DNA of 64,000 bases from Spirochaetaceae bacterium (lineage in GTDB: Bacteria; Spirochaetota; Spirochaetia; Treponematales; Treponemataceae), in the NCBI GenBank assembly GCA_017618015.1, contig JAFZVC010000065.1:1-64000 (forward strand), read 5' to 3'. Shown in pieces: positions 42,963 through 50,507 of this stretch. The position numbers were made by a program, and so were the translations under genes. The notes under the pieces are model-generated. The model ran no database searches, was not told the origin of the DNA, and worked only from the letters and a program-made list of their open reading frames with translations. Each line of letters begins with the position of its first letter. The first letter of the stretch is position 1.

Positions 42963-44147
42963 TTAATTCAAACCTGAAATATCGGTGAATACGTATCCTT
43001 GCGCGACAAGATCCGGATACATTTCCGAGATAATAGCCGCGAGTCCGTCCGACCAGATATGTCCAATCATAATCGCATGGCCTTTTTTGTCGGCAACGGC
43101 AAGGCCTTTTTTAATCATGGCGATTATGTCATCGCGTCCCGGCTCATTGTCAAGGAAGATATCGCGCTCATATATTTTCATGCCACGCTCAAGCGCAGCC
43201 TGAGGTGCTTTTGTTTCCGCGTTCGTGCGCGAATCCAAGAAGAAAATGTTCTCCGCCTTGCATACGTCAAGAACTGCGCCGATCGCGCTTTGCGTCGCCG
43301 TTATTAGAGAGCCTTCGTGGTTGTTGAGCCCGACGACAGGCCCGATTTCCGCCAGATTTTTGCGGACAAGAGCTTCTATTTCGTATGTGTGCATATCAGG
43401 CTTTATGGCGGAAGGTCCCGGATCCACGGAAAGATTCACTGCCTGCATCGGCTGATGAAGGATAACCTGCTTTCCGGCTTTGCGGGCTGCTGCGGCAGCC
43501 TCCGCGGAATGGGGAAGCCCCGGAAGAACCGCGATAACGACCTTGAAAGGAAGCTTCAGGAACGGCTCCAGCTGATTTAGGTTGTGCCCCGCGTCATCAA
43601 AGACAAATACGAGTTTCCCGCCGGAAGATTTGGGTTTCGTTGATGTTGTAGAAGTTGCCGGGGCTGTCGCAGAGTGACTTGCGGACGCACTAGCCGAAGT
43701 GGATTGAGAACTTGTCGTACCCGCACCAGAGCCGCTTCCCGTAGAAGAAGTCGATGAAGCCGGCGGTTTTTGCGCTGTAGAACTGCCAGAGCTTGATGAA
43801 CTTTCGGCAGGTTTCTGCTGACCAGACGATGTTGTGCTCTGCTGCGCGGCAGGTTTTTCTGTCTGAGGTGTCACGACAACTGTAGTCGGTTTCTGAGCCG
43901 CGCCAGAACTACCAGAATTGCCAGAGCCAGAAACACTCGCCTGTCCAGACTGCGCCGAAGCGCCGCCCTGCGCGTTCTGCCCAGATTGCGCCACGACTGC
44001 GTTCCCGCCCGATGTTGCCGGCGACGGCTCAGCCGACGGCGCAAGCAGAATGCTCGCCACGAGCATGAGCATACCCGCTCCGAGTATGCAGAGCGTTATC
44101 ATCAATATTTGTTTATTGGAAAGCTGCTTTCGTTTTTTCTTTGGCAT
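42963..44147 (-). CDS. Divergent polysaccharide deacetylase (YibQ family) with long Ser/Gly linker
   Basis: The 394-residue protein has one N-terminal membrane helix (about 12-32), a low-complexity Ser/Gly/Ala/Thr/Gln linker of about 130 residues and a C-terminal domain of about 220 residues: LVFVFDDAGHNLNQLEPFLKLPFKVVIAVLPGLPHS, VILHQPMQA, GLNNHEGS and ...FFLDSRT. These are the blocks of YibQ-type deacetylases, whose activity is unproven. The linker could span peptidoglycan. It is unrelated in strand order to tsaD except for 63 bp of spacing. Confidence 0.88.
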   Translation of the reverse strand: MPKKKRKQLSNKQILMITLCILGAGMLMLVASILLAPSAEPSPATSGGNAVVAQSGQNAQGGASAQSGQASVSGSGNSGSSGAAQKPTTVVVTPQTEKPAAQQSTTSSGQQKPAESSSSSGSSTAQKPPASSTSSTGSGSGAGTTSSQSTSASASASHSATAPATSTTSTKPKSSGGKLVFVFDDAGHNLNQLEPFLKLPFKVVIAVLPGLPHSAEAAAAARKAGKQVILHQPMQAVNLSVDPGPSAIKPDMHTYEIEALVRKNLAEIGPVVGLNNHEGSLITATQSAIGAVLDVCKAENIFFLDSRTNAETKAPQAALERGMKIYERDIFLDNEPGRDDIIAMIKKGLAVADKKGHAIMIGHIWSDGLAAIISEMYPDLVAQGYVFTDISGLN

Positions 44148-44211
44148 ATTACCGAACCGCTTGTATAGTAGCTTTTTTGTCGGTCGCGGTCAAGGCAACG
44201 CCCCATCACAC

Positions 44212-44249
44212 AAAAAAAGAGACCGTCCAGTTCGCGTTGGACGGCCTCT
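44212..44249 (-). terminator. Terminator of the sigma factor gene
   Basis: On the minus strand AGAGGCCGTCCA and TGGACGGTCTCT (one mismatch) form a 12-bp stem followed by a T run. Confidence 0.92.
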
Positions 44250-44335
44250 AAAAGCGGAGGAAAATTATTTTGGTGATGCACCAAACAGGCAGCAGCGGGG
44301 TAAAATCCACTGCCTGAATCGCATCATGCATGTTA

Positions 44336-45160
44336 TCATGCCTCGCGGCATGCTTTACTGTTATTGTAGTTTGTGCGGAGCCGGCGGATTGCGCGAATCT
44401 CCATCTGTCTTACTGTCTCGGCAGAAACACCCAGCTGGTCACCAAGCTGGCGGAGTGTCTTAACCTTACTGTCGCAGTTGAAATTGAAGCGACTGTAGAT
44501 AACGTTCTTTTCAAGCGTAGGAAGCTCGTCAACCATAGACTTAATTTCCTGCTTGTCCATATCGTTCATCATTTTGCCTTCCGGCGTAAAATGACTGTCT
44601 GGAATCATATCGCAAAGCTCAATTCCGTTCTCTTCGTCGCTCGGAGCATTCATGCTTACGATTGAATATGAGTAGGAAAGAATAGCCTTTACCTTTTTCA
44701 CAGACATATTCACGCTTTCAGCAACTTCCTCGTAGGAAGGATCACGGCCAAGAATCTGGTACAGCTTGGATTTTTCCGAGCGAACCTTGCGCAAAGCCTC
44801 TTCCTTGCGGTTTGGAAGCATGATAATTGATGTCTTTGTCTGGATATATCTTGTTATGGACTGTGCGATCCATGCGTATGCGTATGTAGAGAACCGCGTG
44901 TTGTATGAATAATGATACTTTCCTGCAGCCGCCATAAGACCGATATTTCCTTCCTGGATCAAATCCATTATAGAGACATAAGGATTCTCATATTTTTTCG
45001 CGATATTGACCACGAGTCTAAGGTTCGCCTGAACAAGACGCATCTTAGCTTTCTGATCACCCTGCTGGATGAGCTTTGAATGCTCAACCTCTTCTTCAAA
45101 AGTCATCAGCGGATACTTAAGTATCTGCTTGATGTAGCTGCTGTAAATACTCTTTTCCAT
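44336..45160 (-). CDS. Sigma-70 family alternative sigma factor (RpoS-sized)
   Basis: The 274-residue protein lacks region 1.1 and has region 1.2, region 2 (VQANLRLVVNIAKKY, DLIQEGNIGLMAAAGKY, RFSTYAYAWIAQSITRYI), a short region 3 and region 4 with the helix-turn-helix TLRQLGDQLGVSAETVRQMEIRAIRRLR. Its size equals that of Borrelia RpoS (about 267 residues) and is well below housekeeping RpoD. AGGGGT sets the start. A sigma-54 promoter lies about 60 bp upstream, with a CAGTGTG/CACACTG hairpin in the leader. A role as a stress or host-response regulator is inferred. Confidence 0.92.
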   Translation of the reverse strand: MEKSIYSSYIKQILKYPLMTFEEEVEHSKLIQQGDQKAKMRLVQANLRLVVNIAKKYENPYVSIMDLIQEGNIGLMAAAGKYHYSYNTRFSTYAYAWIAQSITRYIQTKTSIIMLPNRKEEALRKVRSEKSKLYQILGRDPSYEEVAESVNMSVKKVKAILSYSYSIVSMNAPSDEENGIELCDMIPDSHFTPEGKMMNDMDKQEIKSMVDELPTLEKNVIYSRFNFNCDSKVKTLRQLGDQLGVSAETVRQMEIRAIRRLRTNYNNSKACREA

Positions 45161-45220
45161 CTTTTACCCCTTTGAACGCAGTGTGGATTTTTTTGCACAC
45201 TGTCAATTTCGTATATATAC

Positions 45221-45238
45221 TTGCAAAAACCGTGCCAA
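45221..45238 (-). promoter_or_regulatory. Sigma-54 (RpoN) -24/-12 promoter
   Basis: On the minus strand TTGGCACG-GTTT-TTGCA matches the consensus YTGGCACG-N4-TTGCW. The GG and GC pairs are 10 bp apart, as required. The expected start site is near 45209, 49 nt before the sigma factor ATG. Confidence 0.8.
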
Positions 45239-45412
45239 CTTTTTTGTTTCTTATTTTTTTGGGGCGTTCCAAATGATGATGATTTTTATAGGATTTCGAA
45301 CAAAAGCAGATTTTTTATCGGCGATTCTCGGTAACTCGTTATATTTCGGTCTTTAAGGGGGTATAACACATTATTTTGAAAAAACACGAATTTACACACA
45401 AAAATTAAAAAA

Positions 45413-45430
45413 TTTCTTAAATTTAAGAAA
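45413..45430. repeat. 18-bp perfect palindrome in AT-rich intergenic DNA
   Basis: TTTCTTAAATTTAAGAAA lies within A/T runs, midway between the sigma factor promoter and leuA. It might be an enhancer-type activator site for the sigma-54 promoter about 175 bp away, or a weak bidirectional terminator. The 45239-45486 stretch holds no gene. Confidence 0.4.
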
Positions 45431-45486
45431 AAAAGATAAAATTTTGCTAACGAAAACAAAAATCGTACACTTTTTTATACGGGTGT

Positions 45487-45512
45487 AAAAAAATGTGTAT
45501 AATTCTGTACAC
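45487..45512 (-). terminator. leuA terminator
   Basis: On the minus strand GTGTA-N8-TACAC is followed by ATTTTTTT, beyond palindrome B. Confidence 0.55.
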
Positions 45513-45528
45513 AAGAACAAAGCAATTA

Positions 45529-45611
45529 GTGCATAGACAACATCCTGCATCTGCCACAAGTTCAGCCCTGCGGGCTTCAATAGTGGCAATGCAGTGATGT
45601 TGTCTACGCAC
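45529..45611. repeat. Long structured palindrome B (83 bp)
   Basis: Nested arms: GTGC/GCAC with GACAACATC/GATGTTGTC, CTGCAT/ATGCAG, TGCCAC/GTGGCA, closed by AAGTTCAGCCCTGCGGGCTTC. The tip matches GTTCAGC-(N)-GCTTCAA of element A. It lies 17 bp past the leuA stop. Confidence 0.75.
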
Positions 45612-45628
45612 CTTTGAAAGCTATCATA

Positions 45629-47350
45629 TTATGAATTTGAACAGCTGAGCCGATTTATCGCGCTTACAATGGCGTTAATACCGGCGCGTCCGATGTTGGA
45701 GCTTCTTCCGGCTCCCCACTGAACATCACCGTTTTCAAAGCGGAGCTTTACGTAAGCCATAGCGTCCGTGTCGGAACCGGAGCCTATAGAATGCTCGTGG
45801 AAGTCTGCGACAGAGAACGGCGGCACGGGCGTAAAGGCAAGAGCCTTTGAGAACGCGGCGACAGGACCGTTGCCCTTCCCGCCCACAGAATACTGCTTTC
45901 CGTTCCAAAGGATACTCGTGCGGCAAAGAACGTTGTCGCTGCTGTCGCCGCCGTCCATGTGCGTCTCGGCGATGTCGAGCACAGAAAGAGGCTCAGCTGT
46001 GTTGAGCCAGCCGTCCGAGAACAGTTTGTATACCTCTTGTGGCAAAAGCTCTTTTTGAGCCGTATCGGCAGCCTGTTTGACCGCCTTTCCCACGATAATC
46101 TGCATTTCTTTTGGCAATATGACACCAAAACGATTCTCCAGTATCCAGGCTGCCCCGCTTTTGCCACTCTGTGCGTTTATGCGGATTATCTCCTCGTATT
46201 CGCGGCCAACGTCTTTGGGATCAATCGGCAGGTACGGAATGCACCACGGAACGTCATCGCCGCCGCACTGCGCCCGTGCCGCCATCGCTTTTCTAATTGC
46301 ATCCTGGTGGGAGCCGGAGAAAGAAGTGAAAACAAGCTGACCGCCGTATGGCTGCCGCACGGGAACGGCCATGCCTGTAAGGTTCGTAAACTGTACGCAC
46401 ACGTCGTTTATGCGGCTGAAATCAAGCCCAGGATTTATTCCCTGCGTGAACATGTTCATGGCAACTGTGATTATATCAAGATTTCCGGTACGTTCGCCGT
46501 TCCCGAAAAGAGTTCCTTCTACTCTGGACGCGCCGGCAAGAAGCCCCAGCTCCGCACAAGCCACGCCTGTTCCCCTGTCATTATGGTTATGAAGGCTTAT
46601 AATCACTTTTCCGCCGCAGATTCTGCCGTCATCAAGCCGCTCATGAATCCCCACGGCATCCTCAAAATGCGTTATAAAATACTCAACCTGGTCGGCAAAA
46701 ATGTTCGCGGTAGCTGTCTCCACTGTAGCCGGCAAGTTAAGTATCAGAGGATTGTCCGCAGTAGGGTTCCATTCCTCATAAACGCAGCGGCAAATCTCCA
46801 CACAAAAATCACCATCAGTCGCAGAAAAATCCTCTGGTGAATATTCAAGCTGTATTTTTGTCTTTTCGCCAACGTAATAAAGATTGTCTTTTACAAGACG
46901 AACGCCATTGCACGCCAAATCGACAAGTTCCTTTCTGGACATGCCGAACGTGAACTTACGCTGGACTTCGGAAACAGCATTATATAAATGGAAAATAACA
47001 TGAGGCGCACCGTTGACCGCCGAGAATGTCTGACGTATAAGCGGCTTCCGTGCCTGGCAAAGCACTTGGACAGCTACATCCTGCGGAATAAGGTTCTCGT
47101 CAATAAGGCGGCGCACAAAAGAATACTCTGTGTCGTTCGCGGAAGGAAAACCAATTTCTATCTGCTTGAATCCGATTTTTAAAAGCAGGTCAAAGTACGC
47201 GAGCTTCTGCTCCACTGACATGGGCACAGGTAATGCCTGGTTTCCGTCACGGAGATCGACGGAGCACCAAATCGGAGCCTTTGTAATGACGTTGTCGGGC
47301 CAAGAGCGTTTTTCAAGATTTATTTTGCCAAAAGGCTGGTACTTTGCCAT
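45629..47350 (-). CDS. leuA: 2-Isopropylmalate synthase (yeast-type LeuA)
   Basis: The 573-residue enzyme catalyses the first step of leucine synthesis from 2-oxoisovalerate and acetyl-CoA. Motifs include WCSVDLRDGNQALPVPM, FPSANDTEYSFVRRLI, ISLHNHNDRGTGVACAELGLLAGASRVEGTLFGNGERTGN and a C-terminal LeuA dimer domain (from about 420) for feedback by leucine. ATG 47350 (MAKYQPFGK) is chosen because a -35/-10 pair ends 6 nt upstream; frames reaching 47446 would begin before this promoter. No other leu genes are in the window. Confidence 0.93.
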   Translation of the reverse strand: MAKYQPFGKINLEKRSWPDNVITKAPIWCSVDLRDGNQALPVPMSVEQKLAYFDLLLKIGFKQIEIGFPSANDTEYSFVRRLIDENLIPQDVAVQVLCQARKPLIRQTFSAVNGAPHVIFHLYNAVSEVQRKFTFGMSRKELVDLACNGVRLVKDNLYYVGEKTKIQLEYSPEDFSATDGDFCVEICRCVYEEWNPTADNPLILNLPATVETATANIFADQVEYFITHFEDAVGIHERLDDGRICGGKVIISLHNHNDRGTGVACAELGLLAGASRVEGTLFGNGERTGNLDIITVAMNMFTQGINPGLDFSRINDVCVQFTNLTGMAVPVRQPYGGQLVFTSFSGSHQDAIRKAMAARAQCGGDDVPWCIPYLPIDPKDVGREYEEIIRINAQSGKSGAAWILENRFGVILPKEMQIIVGKAVKQAADTAQKELLPQEVYKLFSDGWLNTAEPLSVLDIAETHMDGGDSSDNVLCRTSILWNGKQYSVGGKGNGPVAAFSKALAFTPVPPFSVADFHEHSIGSGSDTDAMAYVKLRFENGDVQWGAGRSSNIGRAGINAIVSAINRLSCSNS

Positions 47351-47356
47351 ACAGAA

Positions 47357-47385
47357 AGCGTAGCAGAGTTTTGAAAACGCTTCAA
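47357..47385 (-). promoter_or_regulatory. Promoter, leaderless type, of leuA
   Basis: On the minus strand TTGAAG (47385-47380), 17 bp, TACGCT (47362-47357), then TTCTGT and the ATG at 47350. No ribosome site. Confidence 0.45.
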
Positions 47386-47519
47386 GAGGTACCGCAGGGC
47401 AACTGAGGGACTCCATCACCGTGCGAAAAGAATAATTTATCAACAAAACTTCATTTTGATGTTTCTTTTTTCCATTTAATGATATATGCTAGAGGTGTCG
47501 GAGAGGACGGAAGGGCTGG

Positions 47520-49616
47520 ATGAAACTAAACGCCAAATTTCAGACTATCATCATTTCTCTCCTGATTGTTGCCTGTGCAATAAGTGTCTTCATGTTCCTT
47601 AGCTTCATGCAGATAATGAAGCTCCGCGACTACGAATCCAACGCTATGGATGCCGATGCCATCGTACAAAAGCTCGTCTCCTACAGCGATGCCATTTTTG
47701 CAAGAAATTTCACCTTTGACAAAGTTTCCGAAGACTGGGAAGCGTTGCGCTCAAACGCAAACCCGATTTTTGCCGCCCTGGACAATCCTGATGTAATTTC
47801 CATGCTTGATGAAGAAATGTCGGAAAAAGTCTCTTCTGTAATCAAAACATGGAACTATATACAACCAAGTTTTGACGAGCTTTCCCTGCAGTACAAGAAT
47901 CTTGTGACGAACGAAACCGTTGACGCATCTATAAAAATAACGGTAAAAGCATACGGACTTCTGGAAGGCACAAAGCAGCTTAAAGGCATGCGCGACACAT
48001 CGGCTCTGGACAACGCCATTTATTCCATATCTACCGCGCAAAAAAATATCGTCTATATAAATGAAACTTTCAACAAATCGCTTTCGCAACTGTGCGACGG
48101 ACTTACTGATTTCTGCTGGAAAATGTATTACCAGTTCCTGTATCTTACGCTTGCGATCATCGTTGTGGCATCCATAACGGCGTTCTTCATCACAAAAGGT
48201 GCGACAGGAAGGATAACGAAGCGCATTAAGACGCTGCGCGACGCGTCCCAGAAACTTTCCGACAAAGACTTCAGGGTAAGGCTTCTGGACAAGCACAGGG
48301 ACGAGGTTGGCGACCTTACGCGCGATCTTACGGGAACGGTCGAGGCTCTTGATGGCATTCTTCAGGAAGTTAAGCATGGCGCTGATATGGCCGTTCAGTT
48401 CGGAAAAACATACGAAGGAGCCGCAACTCAGACAGCAGCTGCGACGCACCAGATACGCATGAGCATCGAATCGCTGAACAGGCAGTTCGAGCTGCTCGAA
48501 ACCGCCGTTAAAAGCTCAATGGAAAAGCTTATGGAGATGTCGGACATCGCGCTCGCGCTCGTTGTGGACAACCAGATGCAGTTCGACTCTATTTCGCAGA
48601 ACTCGGACGACATAACGAAGATGGCAAAGCTCGTTACGGGAATAACCGACACTTCTATAGAAAAATCGCAGAACGCGGAGCGCATACAGCAGTTCGTTAC
48701 GGACGGCGACAGCAAGATAAGCGCGACGACAGACATGCTCAATGAGATTACAGGTCAACTCGACGAGATTGGCGACATCATAGAGATTATAAACACCGTC
48801 GCGGAACAGACAAACATTCTTTCCATGAATGCCGCGATAGAAAGCGCGCACGCTGGAGAAGCCGGAAAAGGATTCGCAGTTGTTGCGGAAGAAATCAGGC
48901 GGCTCGCAGAATCCACAACGGATAATTCGCACCGCATTTCCACCTCGATAAACGCGATTGTGAGCAAGGTTAAGGAAGCAGATAAGGCGAGCAGTCTTGC
49001 GGCAGAAGCTTTCGCGCGCGTAAGCGAACAGGCGCAGGATATGAGCAATTCGCTCCATGATATTACAGGCGACTTGCGAGCCGTAGACCAAAAGATTAAT
49101 GAAGTTGAGAAGAGAACGCAGTCAGTTGCAGAGACAGCCTCAAAGATAAGCGGACAGTGCGACCAGCTTAACACGCAGCAAATGGCTGTTTCCGAAGCGA
49201 TGGCGCAAATGCACGGCATTTTCTCCGAGTCAAAGACTGGCGTCAACGAGATACGCTCCGGCGCGAGCGACATCGTAGAAAAGATGCTTCAAGTAAGCGA
49301 ATTCAGTACTGAATCAAGCAACAACATGAAAAGCCTTTCCACAAAACTTTCGGCGTTCAGAACGTCGGACGCGCTTAATGATATAGAAACTGATGTGGCA
49401 GAGATTTCAGCGAGCGCAGACGGCGAGAGCAGTAATGAAGGTGATGAACTATCTGCTGTACCAGAAGCTGCTGAAGCTGCTGAAGCTGACATACTTGAGC
49501 AAAACCCGGCGTTTATGAACATCGATGCATTTGACAGTGCTTCCGAAGAACCGAAAAAATCATTCGACGCCGAACCCGAAAACGACGACGATTTGTTGGC
49601 TTATTTTAATTCATAG
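47520..49616 (+). CDS. Methyl-accepting chemotaxis protein
   Basis: The 698-residue receptor has TM1 (about 8-30), a helical periplasmic sensor (about 31-200), TM2 (about 205-228), a HAMP domain with [21 protein letters not shown], and a long signalling coiled coil whose hairpin tip reads [40 protein letters not shown], the CheA/CheW contact. The C-terminal 80 residues are acidic and lack a typical NWETF CheR tether. A GGAAGG site precedes the ATG. The ligand is unknown. Confidence 0.95.
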   Translation: MKLNAKFQTIIISLLIVACAISVFMFLSFMQIMKLRDYESNAMDADAIVQKLVSYSDAIFARNFTFDKVSEDWEALRSNANPIFAALDNPDVISMLDEEMSEKVSSVIKTWNYIQPSFDELSLQYKNLVTNETVDASIKITVKAYGLLEGTKQLKGMRDTSALDNAIYSISTAQKNIVYINETFNKSLSQLCDGLTDFCWKMYYQFLYLTLAIIVVASITAFFITKGATGRITKRIKTLRDASQKLSDKDFRVRLLDKHRDEVGDLTRDLTGTVEALDGILQEVKHGADMAVQFGKTYEGAATQTAAATHQIRMSIESLNRQFELLETAVKSSMEKLMEMSDIALALVVDNQMQFDSISQNSDDITKMAKLVTGITDTSIEKSQNAERIQQFVTDGDSKISATTDMLNEITGQLDEIGDIIEIINTVAEQTNILSMNAAIESAHAGEAGKGFAVVAEEIRRLAESTTDNSHRISTSINAIVSKVKEADKASSLAAEAFARVSEQAQDMSNSLHDITGDLRAVDQKINEVEKRTQSVAETASKISGQCDQLNTQQMAVSEAMAQMHGIFSESKTGVNEIRSGASDIVEKMLQVSEFSTESSNNMKSLSTKLSAFRTSDALNDIETDVAEISASADGESSNEGDELSAVPEAAEAAEADILEQNPAFMNIDAFDSASEEPKKSFDAEPENDDDLLAYFNS

Positions 49617-49619
49617 CTT

Positions 49620-50507
49620 TTAGTTTTTCTTACTATTTCTAGCGCGATTGGGGCTTCTACTAACAAAGAACACGACTGTCGCCGCTATGTACGGAAGTGC
49701 CGGAAGCACCGATGGCGGAATGAACGAAAAGCCCGCTGCCGTCTGAATGCTGTCCGCAGCGTATCCGGCGGCAGTGAACAGCAACGATGACGCAATCACG
49801 CCAAAAACATTCCGTCTGCCAAGAAAAACTGCCGCAAGCGCAATCCAGCCGCGCCCGGAACTTATATTCGGCACGAACGACGACAGGCGAAGCGTAAGAA
49901 CTGAACCCGCAACTGATGCGAACAAAGCCGCTATAAGCCATGAAGAGCACCTGTAAACAGACGGCTCAACACCTTTCTTTTTAAGGATATCAGGCGCGGC
50001 ACCCGCAACAACAAGACGCAGTCCCCATTTCGTGTACCGCACGACAGGATACAACACAAGAACACAAATAAAAGCCGGTATAAAAAGCGCGAACAGCGAT
50101 ATTTCGTTCGTTAGCGACGGGAAAAGCCCTTCCTTGAACGTAAAGCCGCTTGAAAGAATTGCGGGAGACAAAACTCCTTTCGTGCGGAACACGAGCGAAG
50201 AACACACCGATGTGAATCCAGACGAGAAAAGGTTAAGCACAATGCCCGTTACGAACGGATTAGCTTTTGTTTTTTCAGTGTAGTACGAGGCAAGCAAAGC
50301 CACGAGGACCGCACAAAGGGCGGCAAGCAAGCATGCGGAGGCTACGCTGCCTGTCCAGTATGCGAACAAAAACGTAAGGAACGCAGAAAGATTTATCAAG
50401 CCGTCAATAAAGACCGCGAGCACGCCCGCATATTCGCTGACCAACGCTCCGGCTGAGGCGAGCAAAAGAGGAACGGATGAAACAAGGATGTTGAGGATTA
50501 TTTTCAT
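49620..50507 (-). CDS. ABC transporter permease, BMP/nucleoside type
   Basis: The 295-residue permease has about nine hydrophobic helices and the family block GLINLSAFLTFLFAYWTGS, then SRGWIALAAVFLGRRNVFGVIASSLLFTAAGYAADS, as in YufQ/NupQ-type permeases of nucleoside importers. ATG 50507 overlaps the stop of the fused transporter gene by 4 bp, so both are translated together. It completes the pair of permease domains required with 50504-53143. Confidence 0.92.
   Translation of the reverse strand: MKIILNILVSSVPLLLASAGALVSEYAGVLAVFIDGLINLSAFLTFLFAYWTGSVASACLLAALCAVLVALLASYYTEKTKANPFVTGIVLNLFSSGFTSVCSSLVFRTKGVLSPAILSSGFTFKEGLFPSLTNEISLFALFIPAFICVLVLYPVVRYTKWGLRLVVAGAAPDILKKKGVEPSVYRCSSWLIAALFASVAGSVLTLRLSSFVPNISSGRGWIALAAVFLGRRNVFGVIASSLLFTAAGYAADSIQTAAGFSFIPPSVLPALPYIAATVVFFVSRSPNRARNSKKN

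Noticed and set aside
45413-45430. Terminator for the sigma factor or leuA
   Set aside because: It lies upstream of the sigma gene and beyond a better leuA terminator; an AT-only stem is weak.
47351-47446. N-terminal extension of LeuA
   Set aside because: The frame is open up to 47446, but the extension is not LeuA-like and contains the likely promoter of the 47350 start.
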